The position numbers were made by a program, and so were the translations under genes. DNA of 64,000 nt from NCBI GenBank assembly GCA_963840095.1, contig CAWIXN010000002.1, positions 62,001 to 126,000 on the forward strand, given 5' to 3'. The notes beneath the pieces are model-generated. The model searched no databases, had not been told where the DNA came from, and saw nothing but the letters and a program-made list of their open reading frames with translations. The DNA comes from DATBGO01 sp963840095. GTDB taxonomy: Bacteria > Actinomycetota > Actinomycetes > Streptosporangiales > Streptosporangiaceae. Below, piece by piece: positions 47,484 through 55,295 of the stretch (positions are counted from its first letter, which is position 1; each line of letters starts with the position of its first letter).

Positions 47484-49007
47484 TCAGAGTTGCGGGTGGA
47501 GCGGGTGGTACGGTCTCAGCGCAGGCGTCTGCCGGGGCCGCGCGAAGATCTCCCAGGCCCGGGCGAACTGAAGCATCTTCGTCTCGGCCAGCGGAGTGCC
47601 GAGCAGTTCCATCCCCACGGGCAGGCCGTCTTCGGTGAAGCCGACCGGGATGGTGAGGGCCGGCAGCCCGGCTTGGGATCCGATGACGGTGTTGGTGGGA
47701 AAGTTGAGGGCCTGGTACTTCTCGGCGGCGAGTTCGTCACGCCTCGGCGGGAGCACCTGCACTGTGGGATAGGCCAGGAAGTCGAGCCGGTGCACGGCGA
47801 AGATGTTCAGGACCAGCCGCCGGAAGTGCTCCTGGTTCAGCCGGAGCCGCAGGTACTCGGCGTCGCCGTCGGTCGTGTCCGGACCCGCGGCGATCCCGTG
47901 GAACAGGTCGTTGAGCGGGTGGAACTGCTGGCTGTCGTAGATCTCCATGAAGCTCGAGACGGGCGCGGCGGGTCGCTGCGCGAGGAAGTCGTCGATGTCG
48001 GACCTCGATTGCCGGACATAGACGGAGGTGTTGGCGATCCAGTCGGCCAGGTCGTTGATCTGGAGTTCCGGGGTGGTGGCCACGCCGAGTTCGGCTAGCT
48101 GGGCGATCGCCGCCCGAACCGCGCGGTTGACCGGCGCGGCGTCGGGATCGGAGTCGGAGCCGAAGCCTGTCTCCAGCACCCCGATCCGCCAGGTGGCCAG
48201 CGGGACGTCGATGTCGAGCGCCCGTGCGTAGCCACCGGTGCTGGGTGCTGCCGACGCCGTCACGGTGAAGGGGTCCTGCGGGTCGTAGCCGACGATGCTG
48301 TCGAGCAATGTCGCGATATCGCGGACCGTACGGCCGATCGGGCCCGGGGTGTCCTGGAAGTGCACCAGGGGCGAGAACCCGGCCCGGCTGATCAGCCCGG
48401 TAGTGACGCGCAAACCGAAGAGGCTGTTGAACGAGGCTGGGATCCGGATGGACCCGCCGGTGTCCTCCCCGATCCCGACGAGCCCGAGATTCGCGGCCAC
48501 TCCCGCGGCCGTGCCGGCGCTGGAGCCACCCGACTCGCGCGCCGGGTCGTAGGGGTTCTTGGTGTGGCCGGTCAGCGACGAGGAGGAGAACCACCCCGCC
48601 GCGAAGTCGCACATGGCCGTCTTGGCCAGGATGACCGCACCGGCGTCCCTGAGCTTCGCGACCAGGGTCGCGTCGGAGTGCGGCACGTAAGCGCCGAACA
48701 GGATCGAGCCGAACGTCGTGCGCAGGCCAGCCGTCTCGGCCTGGTCCTTGACCAGCACGGGCACACCGTGAAGTGGTCCCGAGAGCCTGCCGGTGGCCGC
48801 CAGGGACTCATCGCGAGCAGCAGCCTCGTCGCGCGCTCGGGGGTTCACCGTCACCACCGCCTGGAGCTGCGCACCGGCGGTGTTGTGCGCCTGGATCCTG
48901 GCCAGGTACCAGTCGACAAGTCCGGCGGCGGTCAGCTGGCCGCTGCGCAGTGCGGAGTGGAAGGCGGCGATCGTGAGCTCTTCGAACTGCGTGTCGATGT
49001 TGTCCAC
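47484..49007 (-). CDS. Amidase-signature hydrolase
   Basis: 507 aa from GTG 49007. The catalytic triad is visible: Lys in LHGVPVLVKDQAET (about residue 87), Ser in ESGGSSAGTAAGVA (cis-Ser), and Ser nucleophile in GEDTGGSIRIPASFNSLFGL (about residue 186). TKNPYDPARESGG is the family's substrate-loop lead. It hydrolyses an amide; the substrate (aliphatic or aryl amide, or peptide) is unknown. The C-terminus IGSQAGLPALTIPVGFTEDG is complete, unlike the remnant at 5343-6003. It lies 39 bases behind the LAL regulator on the same strand and may be under its control. Confidence 0.92.
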   Translation of the reverse strand: MDNIDTQFEELTIAAFHSALRSGQLTAAGLVDWYLARIQAHNTAGAQLQAVVTVNPRARDEAAARDESLAATGRLSGPLHGVPVLVKDQAETAGLRTTFGSILFGAYVPHSDATLVAKLRDAGAVILAKTAMCDFAAGWFSSSSLTGHTKNPYDPARESGGSSAGTAAGVAANLGLVGIGEDTGGSIRIPASFNSLFGLRVTTGLISRAGFSPLVHFQDTPGPIGRTVRDIATLLDSIVGYDPQDPFTVTASAAPSTGGYARALDIDVPLATWRIGVLETGFGSDSDPDAAPVNRAVRAAIAQLAELGVATTPELQINDLADWIANTSVYVRQSRSDIDDFLAQRPAAPVSSFMEIYDSQQFHPLNDLFHGIAAGPDTTDGDAEYLRLRLNQEHFRRLVLNIFAVHRLDFLAYPTVQVLPPRRDELAAEKYQALNFPTNTVIGSQAGLPALTIPVGFTEDGLPVGMELLGTPLAETKMLQFARAWEIFARPRQTPALRPYHPLHPQL

Positions 49008-49023
49008 CTAGTGTCCACCTAGT
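49002..49023. repeat. 11-bp tandem duplication at the amidase start
   Basis: GTCCACCTAGT occurs at 49002-49012 and 49013-49023. On the minus strand each copy offers a GTGGAC start-like triplet, but only the one at 49007 is in frame. Confidence 0.85.
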
Positions 49024-49046
49024 TGTGTGACGGGACGCAGGTGTGG

Positions 49047-51836
49047 CTAGGCCGACGCTGGTGCACCTGCCGCGTCGGACAGCGCTCCCCGGAGCTGCCT
49101 GCGGGAGCTGACTCTGAGCTTGGCGAAGATCTTGCGCAGGTGCCACTCGACCGTGCGCGGGCTGATGAACAGCTCGGCAGCGATCTCCTGGTTGGTCTTC
49201 CCGTCACCGGCGAGCCGAGCGATCTGCATCTCCTGGGCCGTAAGCTCCTCGCGGGTCTCGATCCTGCGCTTGCGGACGGTCTCCCCGGTGGCCAGCAGCT
49301 CGCGGCGAGCGCGCTCAGCGAACGCCTCCAGGCCCATCACGGTGCACATCTCGTGGGCGGTACGCAGCTGCTGGCGCGCATCGACGCGACGCCCGCCGCG
49401 CCGCAGCCATTCACCGTAGAGCAGGTGAGCACGGGCGAGCTCGACGCGAATGCGGGTCCGGCCGAGCCGCTCGATCGCCTCGCGGTAGAGGCCCTCCGCG
49501 GCGTCATCCACGCTCAGCAGAGCGCGTGAACGGGCCTCGATTCCCAGCGCCCAGTCGGTGCCGGCGGCGCGCGTCGTCTCCGCGAGCCGCTCAACGGCGG
49601 CGGCCGCGGCCTTCGGCCCGCCGCTGCGGGTGGCCGCCTCGACCAGCTCGACCTGCGCCCACTCGAAGACACCCAGATCTTCATGCTCGCCTGCCCGCTG
49701 CGCCGCGGCCCTGGCCTCGGCGTAGCGGCCGAGGCCGTTGTAGAGCAACGCGCGCGCGTGGTGGCTGATGCTCAGCCCCATGCCTTCGCCGCGGCTCATT
49801 ACGTCATCGATGGTGGCCCTGATGAGTTCCTCGGCTTCGGCCTCCCGACCTCGCCAGGCAGCGAGCGCGACGGCGCCGTAGGCCGCGAGCTGGGTCCCGG
49901 TCACGTCGGTCACCGCGCGCACCTCCTGCATCAGTGCCGCGCCCTCGTCCAGCTCGCCCGCGAAGACGTGCACGAAAATGCGGGACCGCAGCGCGATGGG
50001 GAGCACAGCGAGCGCGCCCGCCTGCCGGGCGAGCCCGACATGACGAGTGCACAGCACTTCCCAGCTCTCGTCATCCCACAGGTCATCGGCCACGCGTCCG
50101 GCGAGCCACAGCCAGCGCAGCCCCTCCTCGGTGGAGATGTCCTGGCCGCGGAAAGCACTCAGCGACCGTTTGAGCAGTGGCGTGCCCGCCGCGCGGCCCT
50201 CGGTGACCAGCAGCGCCAGGCCGTCGAGAAGCAGATCGGGCGCCCGGGGCGGTGCCGATGGCTCGGGCGCCAGGCGAACTGCCCGTGACACCTCCACCAC
50301 GTCCGCGCCCAGGGCCAGCCAGGCCAGCACTGCGGCCGTGAACGCTTCCAGGTAGGTCTCGCGAGCGAGCCCGCGGTCAAGCGGTTCAAGCTGCCGGGCC
50401 GCCTTCAGCAAGAGCGGCGGAGCGTCGCTGCCCCGCCGCGACGCGAACGCGATCTCCGCGCGTAGCAGGTCCACCTGGGCGCGCTCCAGCTCGTTCAGCG
50501 GCCTCGCCTCCGCCATGGCCAGCAGGGCGAGTGCCGCATCGGGCGCGCCGGCCTGGTGCTTGGCCCGCGCGGCAGCAAGCGCGCGCTGCGCCCGGCGCGC
50601 CGGGTCGGGCGTCAGGCGGGCGGCCTCCTCCAGAAAGGCAGCCGCCGCGGCCAGGCCCCCGCGCGTCTGCGCCCGGGCGGCTGAGCGCTCGAGCTCGTCG
50701 GCCACCTCCTCGTCGGGCCCAGATGTCGCGTGGGCCCGGTGCCACGCCCGGCGATCGGGATCGACATCGGGATCGGTGGCTTCCGCGAGGGCCCGGTGGA
50801 CGTTTCGGCGTTCATCCGCAGACGCCGCCCGGTAGACCGCGGACCGCACGAGCGGATGGCGGAACCGTACCTGCCTGGCGAACTCGACCAGCCCGGCCGC
50901 GACTGCAGGCCGCGCCGCAGCTGCGTCGACGCCGAGCTGGTCGGCCGCCCGCCATACCAGCACCGGATCGCCGACCGGCTCGGCCGCCGCCACTACCAGC
51001 AGCAGCCGGGTCGCGGGCGGGAGCGGTTCCAGCCGCCGCTGGAAGCTGTCCTCGATCCGGCCCGCCAGCGCGGGGGCGTCAGGCAGCCCGAACCCGCCCG
51101 CCAGCTCCTGGGGAGTGAGGCCGCGCGGCAGCTCCAGCAGGGCGAGCGGGTTTCCGTGAGTCTCCGCCACGATCCGGTCGCGGACTCGCTCGTCCATCGG
51201 ACCGGTGACCGCAGACAGCAGCAAAGCGCGCGCCTCGCCGTCGACCAGCCCGGGGACTACCAGCTCGGTCAACCCGGTCAGATAACGCTCCGCCGCGGGC
51301 TCCCGCACCGCGAAGACCAGCGCCACGGACTCGGCCGCCAGGCGGCGTGCGACGAACGCGAGCGCTTGCGTCGAGGCGTGGTCGAGCCACTGCGCGTCGT
51401 CCACCGCGCACACCAGCGGCTGCTCCTCGGCGACATCGGAGAGCAGGCTCAGCAGAGCCAGCCCCACGAGGAAGCGGTCCGGGGCGTCCCCGCCCTGCAG
51501 TCCGAACGCCGTGCCCAGCGCGTCGCGCTGCGGCCCGGGGAGGCGATCGAGCCGATCGAGGAACGGCACGCACAGCTGGTGCAGTCCGGCGAACGCGAGT
51601 TCCATCTCGGACTCGACGCCGACCGCCCGGGTGACACGGCATCCGGACGCGCTTCCCAGCAGGTAGTTCAGCAGCGCGGTCTTGCCGATGCCCGGCTCTC
51701 CGCGCAGCACCAGCGCCCGGCTGTCGCCGGCCCGCGCGCTGGCCAGCAGCTGATCGAGCACTTCGCGCTCGCTACGCCGGCCGCGCAGCCCCGGCTGCCG
51801 GCTACGCAGGCCGCGCCCCGGATCACTGCTCGACAT
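49047..51836 (-). CDS. LAL-type LuxR transcriptional regulator
   Basis: 929 aa from ATG 51836; the frame stays open to 52097, but that part has no family resemblance and covers a dispersed repeat. An AAA/STAND ATPase comes first: Walker A VLRGEPGIGKTALLNYL (about residue 50) and Walker B PLVCAVDDAQWLDHASTQAL. A long TPR-like helical sensor region (residues about 300-840) follows, then a LuxR HTH at the end: LTAQEMQIARLAGDGKTNQE and ISPRTVEWHLRKIFAKLRVS. Such large ATP-binding regulators respond to inducers and switch on pathway genes. The downstream amidase is the natural target by position. Confidence 0.93.
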   Translation of the reverse strand: MSSSDPGRGLRSRQPGLRGRRSEREVLDQLLASARAGDSRALVLRGEPGIGKTALLNYLLGSASGCRVTRAVGVESEMELAFAGLHQLCVPFLDRLDRLPGPQRDALGTAFGLQGGDAPDRFLVGLALLSLLSDVAEEQPLVCAVDDAQWLDHASTQALAFVARRLAAESVALVFAVREPAAERYLTGLTELVVPGLVDGEARALLLSAVTGPMDERVRDRIVAETHGNPLALLELPRGLTPQELAGGFGLPDAPALAGRIEDSFQRRLEPLPPATRLLLVVAAAEPVGDPVLVWRAADQLGVDAAAARPAVAAGLVEFARQVRFRHPLVRSAVYRAASADERRNVHRALAEATDPDVDPDRRAWHRAHATSGPDEEVADELERSAARAQTRGGLAAAAAFLEEAARLTPDPARRAQRALAAARAKHQAGAPDAALALLAMAEARPLNELERAQVDLLRAEIAFASRRGSDAPPLLLKAARQLEPLDRGLARETYLEAFTAAVLAWLALGADVVEVSRAVRLAPEPSAPPRAPDLLLDGLALLVTEGRAAGTPLLKRSLSAFRGQDISTEEGLRWLWLAGRVADDLWDDESWEVLCTRHVGLARQAGALAVLPIALRSRIFVHVFAGELDEGAALMQEVRAVTDVTGTQLAAYGAVALAAWRGREAEAEELIRATIDDVMSRGEGMGLSISHHARALLYNGLGRYAEARAAAQRAGEHEDLGVFEWAQVELVEAATRSGGPKAAAAAVERLAETTRAAGTDWALGIEARSRALLSVDDAAEGLYREAIERLGRTRIRVELARAHLLYGEWLRRGGRRVDARQQLRTAHEMCTVMGLEAFAERARRELLATGETVRKRRIETREELTAQEMQIARLAGDGKTNQEIAAELFISPRTVEWHLRKIFAKLRVSSRRQLRGALSDAAGAPASA

Positions 51837-52010
51837 AGGCACCCCCACAGGGTTCGTCCGTGTCGAGCTAAGTATGACGGAATCGGACGTACCGGGGTCC
51901 GGGGAGGCCCTGGCCAGTGCCCAGGTCTGCGGCCGCGGGTGGTCGGTGCCGGTTTCTTGAGCGGCGGGCGGGCACGCCGACCGCCCTGGCACGGCCCTGG
52001 CCGGCCGCGA

Positions 52011-52075
52011 CTGCGACCAGGGCACCGGCCAGGGCCTTCCACGGGCGCGACAGCCCCGCCCGCCGCGCGACCGTG
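52011..52075. repeat. Dispersed inverted repeat, copy 2
   Basis: ACCAGGGCACCGGCCAGGG, CTTCCACGGGCGCGACAG and CCCGCCCGCCGCGCGACCG run in the same order as the minus strand of 47341-47410, with only a few changes. The two copies flank the amidase-LAL regulator pair in opposite orientation. Confidence 0.7.
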
Positions 52076-52153
52076 GACGTAGCGGCGACGAGCTCATCGG
52101 CCGCTAGCAGGCGGCCAACCCCGGCCACCGAGCCCGAGAGAGGCCCGTTCCTC

Positions 52154-52240
52154 ATGGACAGCAGGATCACCGGCACCGGCGACATGCGCCGCCGCATCGC
52201 CGCCCGCGCGCTCGCCGAGACCGAGGGCGGCGCCAGATGA
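52154..52240 (+). CDS. Short ORF (28 aa) coupled to the stress-protein gene
   Basis: ATG 52154 opens a frame ending with TGA at 52238-52240, overlapping the ATG of the universal stress protein at 52237 (ATGA). The peptide MDSRITGTGDMRRRIAARAL is basic. No good ribosome site is seen before it. It could be a leader that couples translation, or chance. Confidence 0.3.
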   Translation: MDSRITGTGDMRRRIAARALAETEGGAR

Positions 52241-53256
52241 AGATCTTCCGCCGGTCCCAGGCCTTGGGCTTCGAGGCCCCGGGGGCTCACCCAGCTGCCG
52301 AGCCGCAATCCGCCGCGAAGGGCACAACCGGCCGGCTGCCGCGCCAGGATACCGGCCCGATCCTCGTGGCGGTGGACGGCCGCGCCGACGGCTGGGACGC
52401 TCTGGAGTGGGCCGCCGCGGAGGCGGCGGCCCGCGATTGCGCGCTTCGGATCGTGCATGCCGTCCGGTGGCCTCCGCTGGCTGTGGACCGCCTCGGGCCC
52501 GTGCCCGTGAATCAGCAGGACGCAGCTGCTCCCGAGGCGGCCGAGCGGATCGTCAGCGAAGCGGCCAGGCGCGCCTGCATAGTCGCACCCGCTATCCAGA
52601 TCACCACCCACCTGCAGGCGGGCGAGACCGCGGCCGCCGTCCTGCGGGAGGGGAGCCAGGACGCGCTGATCGTCTTGGGCCGGGGCCGTAAGGCTGCCCG
52701 GTTCAGCCCGGTCACCCGGTCGCTGGGCTGGCAGCTCGCCCGTCGCGCCAGCTGTCCTGTCACCATGGTCGAGCTTTTCGACGAGGCGTCGCGCGGGCCT
52801 TCCGCGGGGCGGGTGGTCGTCGCCGTCGACGGTACGGCGGAACCCACCGCCGCCCTCGGTTTCGCCTTTCGCGCCGCGCTGCGCCGTGGTGTCGGTATCA
52901 CGATGCTGCACGCATGGTCGCATGACCTCGGCGCGCAGGCTGACGATCAGGCCGCCGCGGATTCCTTCAGCTGCTGCGCCGTCGAGGATGCCCTGCGGAT
53001 GTGCCGGGACGTGTTCCCGGAGGTGGAGGTGCGGCAGCGTTACGTGGCAGGCCCGGCCGGCCGGGCCCTCGCGGCTGAGTCCGCGGCAGCTGCGCTGGTA
53101 GTCCTCGGTTCGCGAGCACATGGGCGCCTGCACCGGGCGATCTTCGGATCCGTGGAGCATGCCGTCTTGCGCTCGGCCCGCTGTCCGGTCGCGATCGTCA
53201 GGACACCGCCCGCGGGCGGGCAGCAACTCAGCGGCCACGGTGGCGGTTGCTGGTGA
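52237..53256 (+). CDS. Universal stress protein with two Usp domains
   Basis: 339 aa. After a variable N-terminus of about 40 residues there are two UspA folds. The first starts PILVAVDGRADGWDALEWAA and ends with the phosphate-loop-like ALIVLGRGRKAARFSPVTRS. The second starts GRVVVAVDGTAEPTAALGFA and ends ALVVLGSRAHGRLHRAIFGS VEHAV (G2xG9G type, ATP-binding form). The first domain's loop departs more from the G-rich consensus, so ATP may bind only in the second. Tandem Usp proteins in actinobacteria are commonly induced by hypoxia and stationary phase. Confidence 0.88.
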   Translation: MKIFRRSQALGFEAPGAHPAAEPQSAAKGTTGRLPRQDTGPILVAVDGRADGWDALEWAAAEAAARDCALRIVHAVRWPPLAVDRLGPVPVNQQDAAAPEAAERIVSEAARRACIVAPAIQITTHLQAGETAAAVLREGSQDALIVLGRGRKAARFSPVTRSLGWQLARRASCPVTMVELFDEASRGPSAGRVVVAVDGTAEPTAALGFAFRAALRRGVGITMLHAWSHDLGAQADDQAAADSFSCCAVEDALRMCRDVFPEVEVRQRYVAGPAGRALAAESAAAALVVLGSRAHGRLHRAIFGSVEHAVLRSARCPVAIVRTPPAGGQQLSGHGGGCW

Positions 53257-53499
53257 GGTCATCCCGAGGCGCACGACCGGCCGCGACATGCCGCGACCTG
53301 CCGCCTGACCGTCGAGCCGAGCCACCGGCCCGTCGTGCCGATGAGCGGCTGCTTAGGTGGGCACTTGTCGGGCGGGTGACGGCCCCGCGGCCGCAGGACT
53401 GGAGCGGCGCTGGACCAGGCGGCGCTGATGAAGTTGGACGGGCTGGTGGTTGCCCCCGAGGCGCCTGGCCGATCCGGCGGCGGGCCATAACATGGGCCG

Positions 53500-53718
53500 C
53501 TACATTGGTCGGCTTGCGTCGCCTGGAGGACGGGCGGCTAGCTCTCCATACCGCGTCATAATGGCTAGGTTTAGCTGCGCCTCGAGATTGTCAAGCTGAA
53601 GTTGGACCCTCTTGAGCTTCGGGCCGATGTCGGCTGCAATCCCTTGGCGAAGGTAGCCTACGCAAAGCGCCCCACCCATGATCACACCCAGGAGCGCACC
53701 CACGAGGAAGATCAACAT
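53500..53718 (-). CDS. Small membrane-anchored coiled-coil protein
   Basis: 72 aa from ATG 53718 with GGTGGGG five bases upstream; a GTG at 53727 is in frame. One N-terminal membrane helix, MLIFLVGALLGVIMGGALCV, is followed by a short coiled-coil-like segment, GPKLKRVQLQLDNLEAQLNL. This is a bitopic architecture with the helix-rich part in the cytoplasm. Function is unknown. The surrounding DNA is less GC-rich than the rest, and the GntR regulator 300 bases away reads the same way. Confidence 0.65.
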   Translation of the reverse strand: MLIFLVGALLGVIMGGALCVGYLRQGIAADIGPKLKRVQLQLDNLEAQLNLAIMTRYGELAARPPGDASRPM

Positions 53719-54018
53719 GTACCCCACCGCCTACTGCCACTGCGCCCGGCCCTGCTGATAATCGCGGAGAATTATTGCCGTTCGCCAGTCTCACCAACTC
53801 TTGTACTCATTTCCATGTTTTGATGTCAAGTTTCCAGATAAAGGAGGAATGAACCGCAGTATTCGAATGAAAAGAGACATTGGAATCATTCTGATGACAA
53901 GGACAGCCCGTTTGCGGGAGCGGGCTTGACGGGCCGGAGACGTGATCGTTCCTCTACCCAGCTGCCGCCGAGGGCTGCGTAAGAAAGATCAGCTCGGGCG
54001 ATCTAGCCGGTCATTACC
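53719..54018. other. AT-rich gap with a short ORF candidate and a hairpin
   Basis: The stretch holds a strong AAAGGAGGA at 53840-53848 running straight into ATG 53849, which opens a 26-codon frame (MNRSIRMKRDIGIILMTRTA) ending at 53929. The spacing is too tight for normal initiation, and an inner ATG at 53867 is an alternative. AGCCCG (53905-53910) and CGGGCT (53921-53926) form a small terminator-like stem at its end. No larger gene. Confidence 0.35.
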
Positions 54019-54810
54019 TTAGTCGACCTTTAGCGCATCTTGTCCTATAGGGACATTGCCGACGTTGAGGACGAACCGGTTTCTGTCGGCTCGGTAGACT
54101 GTGATAGTGAGGCGAACTCGATTCTTCTCCTGGTCAAAAGCGATGCGGCGCCTCTCAACAACCTGAACATGACCATCCGCAGGAAGGTCGAAATAAGCCG
54201 TCTCCACCTCATCAGGAGTTCGCCATTCAATCGCATCTCGGTATCCGACTTGCTGAATGCCGCAGTCCGCCATGTAGGCAACGGTCCCCACCTCCATATC
54301 CCTCGGATCCAGCAACCGTGGAGCACGATGCGAGAGGCTCCTGGGATAGTACGAAGTCTCCAACGACCAAGGCAGACCGTCCACGTATTGCTCCTGGTGC
54401 CGGATGATGACGTCTGCGTCCTCCGGGATCTGTAGCAGCCGGGCAACTGCGGGCCCGGCCGTCCTGATTCCTACGCGAGGCTCCTTTGCGCTGGGCGACC
54501 TGCCGCTCGCAGCCACTTCTGCGGTATAGACAAGCCCCTCACCACCTCCTATACCTGTCTTGGGATCACCACTAAGAGTGATGACGATCGGCCTGACTCG
54601 CTCGGAGACAAACGTCCCCTTGCCGTGAAGTGTGTACACGAGCCCGCGTGTCGTCAGCTCCTTCAGAGCTGCCCGGACAGTGTTACGGGAGGCGTGATAC
54701 GACTCCATGAGCTGATCCTCTGTAGGGACCCGCGTCCCTAGCCCCAGCCCACCTGACTCGATCCTGCGGCGGAGATCATCGGCGATCTGTCTGTATAAAG
54801 GCCCAGCCAT
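54019..54810 (-). CDS. GntR-family regulator with UTRA ligand domain
   Basis: 263 aa from ATG 54810 (MAGPLYRQIADDLRRRIESG); the frame is open 31 codons further, but those cover the likely operator. The winged helix is GTRVPTEDQLMESYHASRNT and VRAALKELTTRGLVYTLHGK, followed by GTFVSERV. The UTRA domain begins near residue 115 (PAVARLLQIPEDADVIIRHQ, YVDGLPWSLETSYYPRSLSH). HutC-subfamily members sense small metabolites. No obvious target gene is adjacent except possibly the small membrane protein. The DNA is less GC-rich than its surroundings, suggesting acquisition. Confidence 0.9.
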   Translation of the reverse strand: MAGPLYRQIADDLRRRIESGGLGLGTRVPTEDQLMESYHASRNTVRAALKELTTRGLVYTLHGKGTFVSERVRPIVITLSGDPKTGIGGGEGLVYTAEVAASGRSPSAKEPRVGIRTAGPAVARLLQIPEDADVIIRHQEQYVDGLPWSLETSYYPRSLSHRAPRLLDPRDMEVGTVAYMADCGIQQVGYRDAIEWRTPDEVETAYFDLPADGHVQVVERRRIAFDQEKNRVRLTITVYRADRNRFVLNVGNVPIGQDALKVD

Positions 54811-54844
54811 GACCGATTCACTCCTCGTGCGCGCCCGCTTACAA

Positions 54845-54898
54845 TACTCATTGGTAATATAGGTCTCATTCCAATGACTCGCAAGACTAGAATGAGCC
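54845..54898. promoter_or_regulatory. Nested inverted repeats before the GntR gene
   Basis: ACTCATTGG (54846-54854) and CCAATGACT (54871-54879) face each other. CTCATTC (54865-54871) and GAATGAG (54890-54896) form a second overlapping dyad. The related half site CTCATT occurs in both, 35-90 bases before the GntR start, so it is a likely autoregulatory operator. Confidence 0.55.
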
Positions 54899-55081
54899 AT
54901 CATTTAGGGCGGTCTCCAGCCGCCGCTGCAGCTGAACGATTGCCCGATTGGGTAGGGCTGCTCGGCGGTAGGCGCCCCAGCATCGTGATCGCCCGCGCCG
55001 GAAACAGAGCGCGGGGCAGGCGCGTGCGGTGAACCGCCGCCGTGATAGCAACGCGAGGTAAGGGCTACTGTATCCGCTCTA
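54899..55081. other. Gap before the integrase remnant
   Basis: No gene is seen in these 183 bases; together with the regulatory repeats and the remnant behind it this forms a gene-free zone of about 485 bases between the GntR and S53 genes. Confidence 0.4.
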
Positions 55082-55261
55082 ATTGCCATCCTGTCCCGCT
55101 TTGGGCTCCGTGAGCTGGGCCGCTACAGCGACGCGGACGCCAGCAGCCAGCACCGTGCCCTACAGCAGGCCTTCCGGTGGCTGGCCGGGGAAGATCAGCT
55201 CCCCGACCCGATGACCGGGCTGCGTCCGCCGAAGGTCACCGGCAAGCTGGCGCCGGCCCCC
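55082..55261 (+). pseudogene. Tyrosine-recombinase (phage integrase) N-terminal remnant
   Basis: A stretch of 60 codons reads IAILSRFGLRELGRYSDADA, QHRALQQAFRWLAGEDQL and DPMTGLRPPKVTGKL. This is the end of the SAM-like core-binding domain of XerC/D-type integrases, where the PM..LRPPKV motif leads into the catalytic domain. There is no start codon in place and the catalytic domain is cut off at about 55262. It indicates a past integration event beside the lower-GC patch. Confidence 0.6.
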
Positions 55262-55295
55262 TGTGCGGGGTGGGTGTGTTCCCCGCATGCAGTAC

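Noticed and set aside
51868..53325. 485-codon minus-strand frame opposite the universal stress protein
   Set aside because: Antisense to a clear two-domain Usp gene; its only similarity to anything in the window is through the dispersed repeat.
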